Below, one piece after another: positions 6,987 to 15,292 of a stretch of 37,658 nt of DNA. A program made the position numbers and the translations under genes. Under the pieces are notes generated by a model that was given only the letters and a program-made list of their open reading frames with translations, searched no databases and was not told the DNA's origin. Position 1 is the stretch's first letter; each line of letters begins with the position of its first letter. Source of the DNA: JAWOJB01 sp046484325 (GTDB taxonomy: Bacteria > Actinomycetota > Acidimicrobiia > Spongiisociales > ZC4RG35); NCBI GenBank assembly GCA_046484325.1, contig JAWOJB010000100.1:1-37658 (forward strand), read 5' to 3'.

Positions 6987-8345
6987 TCAGGACACCGGGT
7001 CGAGCAACTCCGGTGCGGCGATCTGCTCCATGAACTCGGGGTAGGCGGCGGTGCCGTGCTCCATCCGGTCGAGCCCGGCGATCTCCTCGTCGGGCCCGAC
7101 CCGCAGCCCCCAGGTGGCCTTGATGACCCGGAACACGATCGAGGAGGTTCCGAACACCCAGGTGACGATGGCCAGGGCTCCGAGGGCCTGGACGCCCAGC
7201 AGCTGCAGGCCGCCGCCGTAGAAGAGGCCGCCACCGTTCACCGACTCGAACAGGCCGACGGCCAGGAGTCCCCAGATCCCGCTGACGCCGTGAACGGCGA
7301 TGGCCCCCACCGGGTCGTCGATGCCCATCTTCTCGATCGCCACGAGGGCCGCGACCAGGATCACCCCGGCGACCAGGCCGATGACGACCGCCGCCAGGTT
7401 GCTGACGTTGGCGGTGCCGGCGGTGATCCCGACCAATCCGGCCAGGGCGCCGTTGAGGGTCATCCCCACGTCCGGCTTGCCGTACACCGGGTAGGTCCAG
7501 GAGGTGAGCATCGCGGCCAATGCGCCGGCGGAGGCGGCCAGGGTGGTGGTGACGGCCACCGAGGCGAAATCCGCTCCCACCGCCGCCAGGGTCGACCCGC
7601 CGTTGAAGCCGTACCAGCCGAACCACAGGATGAAGACACCGAGGGCGCCGAGCATCAGGCTGTGGCCGGGGATCGGGAGCGGCTTGCCGTCCTTGTCGTA
7701 CTTGCCGATCCGGGGGCCGATCGCCAGGACGCCTGCCAGGGCGGCCATCCCGCCGGTCAGATGGACGAGGCCCGATCCGGCGAAGTCGATGAACCCGAGA
7801 TCGCCCAGCCAGCCCTGGCCGCTCCACACCCAGTGGGTCACGATCGGGTAGATGAAGCCGGTGATGAACGGCGTGTACAGCAGGTAGGCGGAGAACTTGG
7901 TGCGCTCGGCCATCGCCCCTGACACGATGGTGGCGGCGGTGGCCGCGAACACGACCTGGAAGAACCAGTCGGGGCTGAGCGACCGATCCGAGACGAAGAA
8001 CGCGTCGCCGATGCCGCCGTAGGCCACGAGTCCACCGAGCGTCGTGCCGCCGTAGGCGAACCCGAACCCGACCGCCCAGTAGACGAGGGACCCGACCGAG
8101 AAGTCCATGAAGTTCTTCATGACGATGTTCCCGGTGTTCTTCGCTCGGGTGAATCCGGCCTCGACGAGAGCGAACCCGGCCTGCATGAGGAACACGAGGA
8201 TCGCGGCGATCACGATCCACAAGGTGTCGACCGAGATCACGACCTCGTCGATGCTCGGCCCCTCCTGGGCCAATGCCATCCCGCCGAGGGGCCCGACGAG
8301 CGCCACCCCCGTGAACCCTCCCAGCGCCAGCAACCGTCCGCGCAT
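6987..8345 (-). CDS. amt: Ammonium transporter (Amt family)
   Basis: This 452-residue Amt/MEP/Rh channel moves ammonium across the inner membrane. It has an N-terminal signal-like segment (about 1-26, ending MALAQ), as in AmtB precursors, followed by about eleven membrane helices. The pore twin histidines are visible: His195 in GSGLVHLTGGMAALAG and His352 in AVHGVSGIWGLL. The motif GGTLGGLVAYGG and the conserved GWYGFNGGS are also present. The ATG at 8345 is preceded by GGAGG at short spacing. The frame runs further upstream but does not look coding there. No glnK (PII) gene is adjacent, unlike many amt loci. It is divergent from aceK across a 156-base region. Confidence 0.95.
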   Translation of the reverse strand: MRGRLLALGGFTGVALVGPLGGMALAQEGPSIDEVVISVDTLWIVIAAILVFLMQAGFALVEAGFTRAKNTGNIVMKNFMDFSVGSLVYWAVGFGFAYGGTTLGGLVAYGGIGDAFFVSDRSLSPDWFFQVVFAATAATIVSGAMAERTKFSAYLLYTPFITGFIYPIVTHWVWSGQGWLGDLGFIDFAGSGLVHLTGGMAALAGVLAIGPRIGKYDKDGKPLPIPGHSLMLGALGVFILWFGWYGFNGGSTLAAVGADFASVAVTTTLAASAGALAAMLTSWTYPVYGKPDVGMTLNGALAGLVGITAGTANVSNLAAVVIGLVAGVILVAALVAIEKMGIDDPVGAIAVHGVSGIWGLLAVGLFESVNGGGLFYGGGLQLLGVQALGALAIVTWVFGTSSIVFRVIKATWGLRVGPDEEIAGLDRMEHGTAAYPEFMEQIAAPELLDPVS

Positions 8346-8412
8346 CTCATCCTCCGTTTTCGATGTGGACGGCGAAGATACGAGCACCTCGTTGCGGCGC
8401 GGTTGCCCCGAC

Positions 8413-8455
8413 GTTTCGGGACCCGAACGGATCTGTTGCAGGCCTGTTTCGGGAC
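8413..8455. promoter_or_regulatory. Repeated motif in the amt/aceK divergent region
   Basis: GTTTCGGGAC occurs twice, at 8413-8422 and 8446-8455. The copies are 33 bases apart, about three helical turns, so a bound protein would sit on the same face of the DNA. The first copy overlaps a perfect 13-base palindrome, TTCGGGACCCGAA (8415-8427). The site could control amt, aceK or both. The regulator is not identifiable from sequence. Confidence 0.4.
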
Positions 8456-8501
8456 TTCCTCGGCTGGCGACCCCGGGGTCCCTGTTCCACAATGTGGGGC
8501 C

Positions 8502-10262
8502 ATGACCACGGCGACGCTCTCCGACAGCCGCCTCGCCAACCTCGCGGCGCGGACCATCTGCGACGCCTTCGGGGATCTGGAGCATCGATTCCGGATCGTG
8601 ACCCGTCGCGCCCGGATCCGCTTCGAGGGTCGGGACTGGCCGGGGATGGCGGCCGATGCCCGCGAACGGCTCGACCTGTACACGGGCGTCGTGCGGGCCA
8701 CCACGTCCTCGGTGGAGGCATTGATGGGCGACCGCAGCTCGGACCGCATGGTTTGGGCCGGGATGAAGGCGGTCTACTCGGGGATGATCCAGGACCGGCC
8801 GGATCGGGAGCTGGGTGAGACCTTCTTCAACTCGGTGACCCGGCGGATCTTCTCGACGGTGGGCGTGGACCAGCGCATCGAGTTCGTCGACACCGACTTC
8901 GATGCTCCGCCTGCCGGGGGGCTGTCGCCGGTGTACCGCTCCTACGGCCGGCCCGAGTCCACGTCCGCCCTCGTCGAGGCCATGGTGCGCGACTCGGGCA
9001 TCGCCGGGCTCTTCCGGGACCTCGAGGGCGACGCCCGTCTGGCCGCCTCCCGCATCGACGACTACCTGCGCAGCATCGGGGGCCTCCGGGTGGTCGACCG
9101 GGCCGAGGTCGTCGACGCCGTGTTCTATCGCGGCAAGGGGGCCTACGTGGTGGGCCGCCTCTACAGCGGGTCCCAGACCACTCCGATGGTCCTGTCGATC
9201 CTCCACCCGCCGGGCGGAGCGGTGATCGACGCCGTCCTGCTCACCGAGAACCAGGCCTCGATCCTCTTCAGCTTCACCCGCTCGTACTTCCACGTCGACA
9301 TCGACCGCCCATCGGCGCTCGTCCAGTTCCTCCGCCAGCTGATGCCCCGCAAGCGGCAGGCCGAGCTCTACATCTCCATCGGGCACAACAAGCACGGCAA
9401 GACCGAGCTCTACCGGGAGCTGCTACGCCACCTCTCGGTGTCCGGCGAGCGGTTCGAGATCGCGGCCGGGACCCGCGGCCTCGTGATGGTCGTCTTCACC
9501 CTCCCCGGCTTCGACATGGTCGTGAAGGTCATCAAGGACCGGTTCCCGCCGAACAAGCAGGTCACCCATGCTCAGGTGCGGGAGCGATACCGGCTGGTCT
9601 TCCACCGCGACCGGGCCGGGCGGCTCATCGACGCCCAGGAGTTCGAGCACCTCGAGTTCGACCGAGCCCGGTTCGACGACGAGCTCGCCGACCTGCTCGC
9701 CACCGAGTGCGCCGGGGCGGTGTCGGTCGGGCGTGACCGGGTCACCGTCCACCACGCCTACATCGAGCGCCGGGTGATCCCGCTCGACGTATACGTTCGG
9801 GATGCCGACCCGGCCGCCGCCGAGAATGCCGTGCTCGACTTCGGCCAGGCCATCAAGGACATGGCCGCCAGCGGGGTGTTCCCCGGCGACCTCCTGATCA
9901 AGAACTTCGGCGTGACCCGCCACGGCCGGGTGGTGTTCTACGACTACGACGAGCTGACGACTCTCGACCGGTGCGTCTTCCGGACGATCCCGCCGGCCCC
10001 GACCTACGAGGACGACCTCTCCGCCGATCCGTGGTTCTCGGTGGGCCCCGACGACGTGTTCCCCGAGGAGTTCGCCACCTTCCTCGGATTCGGGGGCAGG
10101 CTCCGCCAGGCGTTCATGGAGCGCCATGCGGACCTGTTCTCGGCCGACACGTGGCGCAACTGGCAGTCCCGCACCACTGCCGGTGAGCTCATCGAGGTGT
10201 TCCCCTATGACGACGAGGATCACCTCCGGGGGGCGCCTCTCCCGATGGCGCAGCCCGGGTAG
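8502..10262 (+). CDS. aceK: Isocitrate dehydrogenase kinase/phosphatase AceK
   Basis: This 586-residue protein matches AceK along its full length (E. coli AceK is 578). In Proteobacteria AceK phosphorylates and dephosphorylates isocitrate dehydrogenase and so controls the split between the TCA cycle and the glyoxylate bypass. An N-terminal regulatory half (about 1-310) precedes a kinase-fold C-terminal half. Visible catalytic residues are the ATP loop AAGTRGLVMVVFTLP (from 321), Lys342 in VVKVIKDRF, Asp377 in DRAGRLID (the phosphatase-critical Asp), Asp463, and Asp481/Asp483 in FYDYDE. All fit E. coli K336, D371, D457, D475 and D477 with a constant offset of 6. The ATG at 8502 gives the family N-terminus. 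It begins a likely operon, 10 bases before the next gene. aceA and aceB are not in the window. Confidence 0.95.
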   Translation: MTTATLSDSRLANLAARTICDAFGDLEHRFRIVTRRARIRFEGRDWPGMAADARERLDLYTGVVRATTSSVEALMGDRSSDRMVWAGMKAVYSGMIQDRPDRELGETFFNSVTRRIFSTVGVDQRIEFVDTDFDAPPAGGLSPVYRSYGRPESTSALVEAMVRDSGIAGLFRDLEGDARLAASRIDDYLRSIGGLRVVDRAEVVDAVFYRGKGAYVVGRLYSGSQTTPMVLSILHPPGGAVIDAVLLTENQASILFSFTRSYFHVDIDRPSALVQFLRQLMPRKRQAELYISIGHNKHGKTELYRELLRHLSVSGERFEIAAGTRGLVMVVFTLPGFDMVVKVIKDRFPPNKQVTHAQVRERYRLVFHRDRAGRLIDAQEFEHLEFDRARFDDELADLLATECAGAVSVGRDRVTVHHAYIERRVIPLDVYVRDADPAAAENAVLDFGQAIKDMAASGVFPGDLLIKNFGVTRHGRVVFYDYDELTTLDRCVFRTIPPAPTYEDDLSADPWFSVGPDDVFPEEFATFLGFGGRLRQAFMERHADLFSADTWRNWQSRTTAGELIEVFPYDDEDHLRGAPLPMAQPG

Positions 10263-10272
10263 CCTCGAGCGC

Positions 10273-13005
10273 ATGGCCGATTACCCGAGCAAGTACGAGC
10301 TCGACATCGTGTTGCGCGACGGCGACACGGTCACCGTGCGCCCTATCACCCCGGCCGATGGCCAGTTGCTCGTCCGGTTCTTCGAGCGGCTGGGGCCCGA
10401 GAGCCGCTATTTCCGGTTCTTCCGCGTGAAGACGACCCTCAGCCCCGAAGAGGTGCGCTTCTTCACCACCGTCGACTACGACGACCGGATGGCCCTCGTG
10501 GTCATCGACGAGGGCGAGATCGTCGCCGTGGGTCGGTACGACCGGTCCGAGGAGGACCCCGAGACCGGCGAGGTGGCGTTCGCCGTCGCCGACGACCACC
10601 AGGGGCGGGGGATCGGCACCCAACTCCTCCAGTTGCTCACCCCCTATGCCCGGACCCACGGGATCAGCCGGTTCCGGGCGTTCGTCCTTCCCGAGAACGT
10701 CCAGATGATGAGGGTGTTCCGCAATTCGGGGTTCGCCCTCGGAAGGACCATGGAGGACGGGATCTTCACCGTGGCCTTCCCGGTGGCCCCGACGCCGGAC
10801 TCCCTGGCCGCCTCGGAGGAGCGCGAGAAGCGATCGGTGGCCGCCTCGGTGCTGCCCCTCTTCTTCCCCCGCTCGATCGCCGTGATCGGGGCATCCACCA
10901 AGCCCGACGCGATCGGCGGCAAGCTTTTCGGCAACCTGCTCCGCGAGGGGTTCACCGGACCGCTGTACCCGGTCAATCCCAATGCCCAGGTGGTGAACTC
11001 GATCCGCGCCTACCCGTCCATCGCCGAGGTCCCCGACGAGGTGGACCTCGCCTTCATCGTCGTGCCTGCCCGCCACGTGCTCGACGTGGTCCGCGAATGC
11101 GCCGACAAGGGCGTGCGCGGGCTCGTCGTGATCTCCGCCGGCTTTTCCGAGGTGGGCGGCGAAGGCGCCGAGATGGAACAGGAGCTGCTCGAGCTGGTCC
11201 GGGGCGCAGGCATGCGGATGGTCGGTCCCAACTGCATGGGCCTGCTCAACACCGCCCCCTCGGTGCGCATGAACGGGACGTTCGCCCCCGTCTACCCGCC
11301 CACCGGCAACATCGCCATGTCGAGCCAGTCGGGGGCCCTCGGGATCGCCATCCTGGACTACACGAGGCGCCACGACCTGGGGATCTCCCAGTTCGTGTCC
11401 GTCGGCAACAAGGCAGACATCTCCTCCAACGACCTGCTGCTGGCCTGGGAGGACGACCCGACCACCGACGTGATCCTCCTCTATCTGGAGTCGTTCGGAA
11501 ACCCGCGCCGGTTCGCCCGCCTGGCCCGCCGGATCGCCCGCAACAAGCCGATCGTGGCCGTGAAGTCGGGTCGCACCAGGGCCGGGAGCAGGGCCGCCTC
11601 GTCGCACACGGGTGCGCTCGCCTCGATGGACGTCGCCGTCGACGCCCTCTTCGAGCAGACCGGCGTCATCCGGGTCGACACCCTCGAGCAGCTGTTCGGG
11701 ACCGCCTCGTTGCTCGCCAACCAGCCGATCCCGAACGGCCGCAGGGTGGGGGTCATCACGAACGCCGGCGGACCTGCCATCCTGGCCGCCGATGCCCTCG
11801 AGGGGCACGGCCTGGTCCTGCCCGAGTTGTCGGCCGACCTGCAGGAGCGGATGCGGACCGTGCTCCCGGCTGAAGCCTCGACCCGCAACCCCGTGGACCT
11901 CATCGCCTCGGGCGGGCCCGAGGCGTATGCCCACACCCTGCGGCTGATGTTCGAGAGCGATCAGGTCGACTCGGTCGTCGTCATCTACGTGCCGACGTCG
12001 ATGGGGGGCGCAGCCCGGGTGGCGGCGGCGATCTCGGAGGTGGCGGGCGAGTACGAGGGCTCCACGACCCTCCTCTCGGTGTTCATGCAGTCGGACGAGG
12101 AGGGCGTCCGGCTCACCGGGCGGAACGGCCGCGCTATCCCCACCCATCCCTTTCCCGAGTCGGCGGCGATGGCGCTCGCCCACGCGGTCGGGTACGGCGA
12201 ATGGCGTACGAAGGAGCTCGGGACCGTGCCCGACTTCGACGACCTCGACCGGGACGCCACCGTCGAGACGGTGGCCCGCGCCCTCAACCGGCTCGGGGCC
12301 GGCGGTGGCTGGCTGGAGCAGGACGAGATCGAGGACCTGCTCGACGCCGTCCGCATCCCGCGTCCCGCCTCGGGGATCGTGGCCACCGAGGACGAGGCCG
12401 TCGCCCTGGCCGGGTCGATCGGCTACCCGGTCGTGCTCAAGGTGATCGCCGCCTCGGCGCTGCACAAGAGCGACGTCGGCGGCGTGGCCCTCGACCTCGG
12501 GGACGAGGAGGCCGTGCGCCTCGCCTTTCGGTCCGTCACCGCCGCCGTTGACGACGCCGAGGGGGTCCTCGTCCAGGAGATGGTGGCGGGTGGCCACGAG
12601 GTGCTCGTCGGCATGACCGAGGACCCCAACTTCGGTCCGCTGCTCGTCTACGGCCTGGGCGGGGTGTACGTCGAGCTCCTCAAGGACGTGGCCTTCCGCC
12701 TGTACCCGCTCACCGACGTCGAGGCCGCCGAGATGATCTCCGAGATCCGTGGCGCCGACCTGCTGCGGGGCTACCGGGGGATGCCCGAAGGCGACCTTGA
12801 CGCGATCCGCGACGTCCTCCTCAGGGCTTCGGCGCTCGTGGGCCTCGTCCCCGAGATCGACGAGCTCGACCTGAACCCGGTCAAGGTGCTGGAGCCGGGG
12901 AAGGGCGCGCGGGTCGTCGACGCCCGGATCCGGGTAGCGCCGGTTCCGCCGAGTTGGTCACCCGAGCTCGTCGACCTGCCCGGGGTCCGGCAGCGGCCCC
13001 GCTGA
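10273..13005 (+). CDS. GNAT N-acetyltransferase / ADP-forming acyl-CoA ligase fusion (Pat-like)
   Basis: This is a 910-residue fusion. Residues about 10-165 form a GNAT acetyltransferase, with the acetyl-CoA loop QGRGIG at 110-115. A CoA-binding Rossmann domain starts near 200 (SIAVIGAS), followed by succinyl-CoA-ligase-like domains and a C-terminal ATP-grasp domain from about 690 (PVVLKV with Lys723). Relatives are protein-lysine acetyltransferases (Pat) that inactivate AMP-forming acetyl-CoA synthetase and other central enzymes. In E. coli and Salmonella Pat the GNAT domain is at the C-terminus; an N-terminal GNAT is the actinobacterial arrangement. His445 in SSHTGALA fits the phospho-histidine of active ADP-forming acetyl-CoA synthetases, so the ligase half may also be catalytic. 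It lies 10 bases after aceK. Confidence 0.88.
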   Translation: MADYPSKYELDIVLRDGDTVTVRPITPADGQLLVRFFERLGPESRYFRFFRVKTTLSPEEVRFFTTVDYDDRMALVVIDEGEIVAVGRYDRSEEDPETGEVAFAVADDHQGRGIGTQLLQLLTPYARTHGISRFRAFVLPENVQMMRVFRNSGFALGRTMEDGIFTVAFPVAPTPDSLAASEEREKRSVAASVLPLFFPRSIAVIGASTKPDAIGGKLFGNLLREGFTGPLYPVNPNAQVVNSIRAYPSIAEVPDEVDLAFIVVPARHVLDVVRECADKGVRGLVVISAGFSEVGGEGAEMEQELLELVRGAGMRMVGPNCMGLLNTAPSVRMNGTFAPVYPPTGNIAMSSQSGALGIAILDYTRRHDLGISQFVSVGNKADISSNDLLLAWEDDPTTDVILLYLESFGNPRRFARLARRIARNKPIVAVKSGRTRAGSRAASSHTGALASMDVAVDALFEQTGVIRVDTLEQLFGTASLLANQPIPNGRRVGVITNAGGPAILAADALEGHGLVLPELSADLQERMRTVLPAEASTRNPVDLIASGGPEAYAHTLRLMFESDQVDSVVVIYVPTSMGGAARVAAAISEVAGEYEGSTTLLSVFMQSDEEGVRLTGRNGRAIPTHPFPESAAMALAHAVGYGEWRTKELGTVPDFDDLDRDATVETVARALNRLGAGGGWLEQDEIEDLLDAVRIPRPASGIVATEDEAVALAGSIGYPVVLKVIAASALHKSDVGGVALDLGDEEAVRLAFRSVTAAVDDAEGVLVQEMVAGGHEVLVGMTEDPNFGPLLVYGLGGVYVELLKDVAFRLYPLTDVEAAEMISEIRGADLLRGYRGMPEGDLDAIRDVLLRASALVGLVPEIDELDLNPVKVLEPGKGARVVDARIRVAPVPPSWSPELVDLPGVRQRPR

Positions 13006-13047
13006 GGCGGGGTAGCCTCGGGTCGGCGTCGGATCGGAGGTCGGATC

Positions 13048-13815
13048 ATGTCCCTGGTGGAGTTCACGATCGAGGGGGCGGTGGCCCTCGTCAGGCTCGA
13101 CCGTCCTCCCGTCAACGCCCTGTCCGAGGAGCTCTCGGCCGACCTGCTCGAGGCGTTCACCCGGTGCCAGGACCCGGCGATCCGGGCGGTGGTCGTCACC
13201 GGCCGGCCCCACTTCGCGGCGGGTGCCGACATCAAGGGCTTCCAGGTGACCTACGAGTCGGGGGGTGAGGAGAAGATCGCCACCGGCCTCGTCGACGCCA
13301 TCTGGGCGCTCGAGGGCCTCGCCAAGCCGGTGATCGCCGCCGTCCACGGCTACGCCCTCGGGGGCGGCCTCGAGCTGGCGATGGGGGCCGACTTCCGGTA
13401 CCTGGCCGACGACGCCAAGGTCGGCCAGCCCGAGATCAACCTCGGGATCATCCCCGGTGCCGGGGGCACCCAGCGTCTCCCGCGCATCGTGGGGTACCAG
13501 AGGGCCAAGGAGCTCGTGTACTCCGGCCGCCACGTCGGGGCCGACGAGGCACTCGCGCTGGGCCTGGCCGACAAGGTGCTTCCGTCCGCCGACCTGCTCG
13601 ACGCCGCGATGGAGGACGCGGCCCACTGGGCGACCGGGCCGACCCTGGGGATCGCCGCCGCCAAGCGGGCGATCAACGACGGCTGGGGCCATGTGATGGC
13701 CCAGGCGATGCAGGTGGAGGCGGCGGCCTTCCAGGACTGTTTCTGGACCGAGGACGCCAAGGAGGGAGTCGCCGCCTTCGTCGAGAAGCGGCGTCCGGAG
13801 TTCGGGGGCCGTTAG
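13048..13815 (+). CDS. Enoyl-CoA hydratase/isomerase
   Basis: This 255-residue crotonase-fold enzyme probably hydrates 2-enoyl-CoA to 3-hydroxyacyl-CoA in fatty-acid beta-oxidation. The oxyanion-hole segments PHFAAGADIKGF and ALGGGLELA are present. Both catalytic glutamates of classical hydratases are kept: Glu109 in GGGLE and Glu129 in GQPEINLG, with the same 20-residue spacing as rat Glu144/Glu164. The family signature continues as IIPGAGGTQRLPR. Chain-length preference cannot be read. It follows the Pat-like fusion by 42 bases and may be co-transcribed. Its stop overlaps the convergent SRPBCC gene by 4 bases. Confidence 0.9.
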   Translation: MSLVEFTIEGAVALVRLDRPPVNALSEELSADLLEAFTRCQDPAIRAVVVTGRPHFAAGADIKGFQVTYESGGEEKIATGLVDAIWALEGLAKPVIAAVHGYALGGGLELAMGADFRYLADDAKVGQPEINLGIIPGAGGTQRLPRIVGYQRAKELVYSGRHVGADEALALGLADKVLPSADLLDAAMEDAAHWATGPTLGIAAAKRAINDGWGHVMAQAMQVEAAAFQDCFWTEDAKEGVAAFVEKRRPEFGGR

Positions 13816-14246
13816 CCCTCGAGCCGGCGCTTGAGGCCGGCCAGGTTGCGGCGCCACACCCAGCCCAGCACGGGCGCTGCGCAGAGGGCGGTCACCGGCC
13901 CCCCGAGGTACCAGGGGAACGCCAGCTTCTCGGACCAGGTGAACCGGGTGGCGCCGGCCACGGGCGTCAGCGTGAAACGCCCGGTACCGGTCACGACGCC
14001 CTGGTGATGAACCCCGATCGAGCGACCCTCCACCCACTCGGTGACCTCCATCAGGTCGACCGTCCGCAGAGGGCCGACGGCGGTGGTGACCCGCATCCGG
14101 GTGCCGACGCCGGAGCGCTGGTCGGTCTGGAAGTCGATCGACTCGGCGTCGGCCATCCACTCGGCGTGGGAGGCGAGATCGGCGGCCTCGGCCCACACCC
14201 GGTCGAGCGGGGCGGCGATGTCGACGGACACGGTGATGCGGGACAC
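13812..14246 (-). CDS. SRPBCC (START-like) family protein
   Basis: The 144-residue product has the polyketide cyclase/START pattern. A first strand, ITVSVDIAAPLDRVWAEAADL, is followed by SHAEWM, alternating strands with RMRVTT and VTEWVEGRSIG, and a C-terminal amphipathic helix ending NLAGLKRRLEG. Such proteins form a hydrophobic cavity and bind or act on small lipophilic ligands; the ligand is unknown. The start is GTG. It is convergent with the enoyl-CoA hydratase gene (4-base overlap) and divergent from the YccF gene 55 bases away. Confidence 0.78.
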   Translation of the reverse strand: MSRITVSVDIAAPLDRVWAEAADLASHAEWMADAESIDFQTDQRSGVGTRMRVTTAVGPLRTVDLMEVTEWVEGRSIGVHHQGVVTGTGRFTLTPVAGATRFTWSEKLAFPWYLGGPVTALCAAPVLGWVWRRNLAGLKRRLEG

Positions 14247-14301
14247 GGTTCGAGCCTACGCGGTCTCGGGCGCCTACCGGAAGCTCGCGTACCATGGGCT
14301 C

Positions 14302-14721
14302 ATGGCGCTGCTCGGCAACCTGCTCTGGCTGGTGCTGGCCGGCTGGTGGCTGGGCTTGACCTACCTGGCGGCCGGCTTGGCTGCTTTCCTGCCGATCGTC
14401 ACGATCCCCTTCGGCGTACAGGCCCTCAAGTTGGCGGTCTTCGTCGTGTGGCCCTTCGGCCGGGTGGTCGTCGACCGGCCCGGCCGCTCACCGGTGATCT
14501 CCACGGTCGGCAACGTGATCTGGATCCTGCTCTTCGGTTGGTGGCTCGCAGTCGGCCACCTGTTGGCGGCCATGCTCCTGGCGCTCACGATCATCGGCAT
14601 CCCGTTCGCCGTCGCCAATGTCAGGCTCGCCGGCCTGGCGCTCGTTCCCTTCGGACGGATGGTGGTGGATCGGAGCGTCGCCACCGGTCCGATCATGGTG
14701 GAGGTCGAAGCTCTCCATTGA
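14302..14721 (+). CDS. YccF-domain membrane protein
   Basis: This 139-residue membrane protein is built of two similar halves. The first has LLGNLLWLVLAGWWLGL, then IVTIPFGVQALKLA and a WPFGR segment. The second has VGNVIWILLFGWWLAVGHLL, then IIGIPFAVANVRLAGLALVPFGR. This internal duplication is the YccF (DUF307) signature; the function is unknown. About four membrane helices are present. The ATG at 14302 gives the normal YccF N-terminus, although no good Shine-Dalgarno precedes it, so a leaderless transcript is possible. Confidence 0.88.
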   Translation: MALLGNLLWLVLAGWWLGLTYLAAGLAAFLPIVTIPFGVQALKLAVFVVWPFGRVVVDRPGRSPVISTVGNVIWILLFGWWLAVGHLLAAMLLALTIIGIPFAVANVRLAGLALVPFGRMVVDRSVATGPIMVEVEALH

Positions 14722-14794
14722 CGCGGGCCGTTCGCCCCTTCCGGACGGCATGGTCTCCACGCGACGGTGGCCTCCTGAGATCAGGGAGAACATC

Positions 14795-15292
14795 GTGAGA
14801 TTGCTCGTTGCCTATGCCTCGAAGCGGGGAGGGACCACCGGCCTGGCCGAGGCCGTCGCCCACACCCTGGAGGCCCGGGGTGCCCGGGTCGATCTGATGC
14901 CCGCCGGCGAGGTCCGGTTCGTCATGGGCTACCAGGGGGTGATCCTCGGCAGCGCGCTCTACGCCGGGCGGTGGCGGCCGGCCTCCGTGAGGTTCCTCCG
15001 CCGGCATGGACCGGCGATGCGGGAGATGCCCGTGTGGCTCTTCCATTCGGGTCCCCTCGGCGAGGAGGCGGCCGAGTCTCAGCCCCTCCCGAAGAACGTC
15101 GACCGGCTCCTCCGGGGTCTCGAGGTCGTCGACCAAGCCACCTTCGGCGGCAGGCTCACCGTTGACGGGGGTTGGATCGCCCGCAGGATGGTCGACGGCG
15201 GCTACGGCGGGGACTTCCGCGATTTCCGGGCGGCGGAGCGGTGGGCGGCGGATATCGCCGAGTACCTGGGCCTGGGGGCCCCGGTCCGCTGA
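14795..15292 (+). CDS. Flavodoxin-domain protein (HemG-like)
   Basis: The 165-residue product begins RLLVAYASKRGGTTGLAEAVA, the FMN-phosphate loop and first helix of flavodoxin-like proteins. It then has GYQGVILGSALYAGRW, MPVWLFHSGPLG and TFGGRL in the usual order. It is most like the flavodoxin-domain proteins related to HemG (menaquinone-dependent protoporphyrinogen oxidase), but heme synthesis genes are not adjacent, so the substrate is open. The GTG start has AGGGAG upstream at good spacing. Its stop directly abuts the stop of convergent hutH; the two stops share the palindrome TGATCA. Confidence 0.8.
   Translation: MRLLVAYASKRGGTTGLAEAVAHTLEARGARVDLMPAGEVRFVMGYQGVILGSALYAGRWRPASVRFLRRHGPAMREMPVWLFHSGPLGEEAAESQPLPKNVDRLLRGLEVVDQATFGGRLTVDGGWIARRMVDGGYGGDFRDFRAAERWAADIAEYLGLGAPVR

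Noticed and set aside
8346..9395. Upstream extension of the amt frame opposite aceK
   Set aside because: The extension has no domain and overlaps aceK; GGAGG before the ATG at 8345 and the signal-like N-terminus fix the start.
10189..12597. Long minus-strand open frame opposite the Pat-like fusion
   Set aside because: It is low-complexity (Gly, His, Arg and Asp rich) and fully opposite a well-supported gene.
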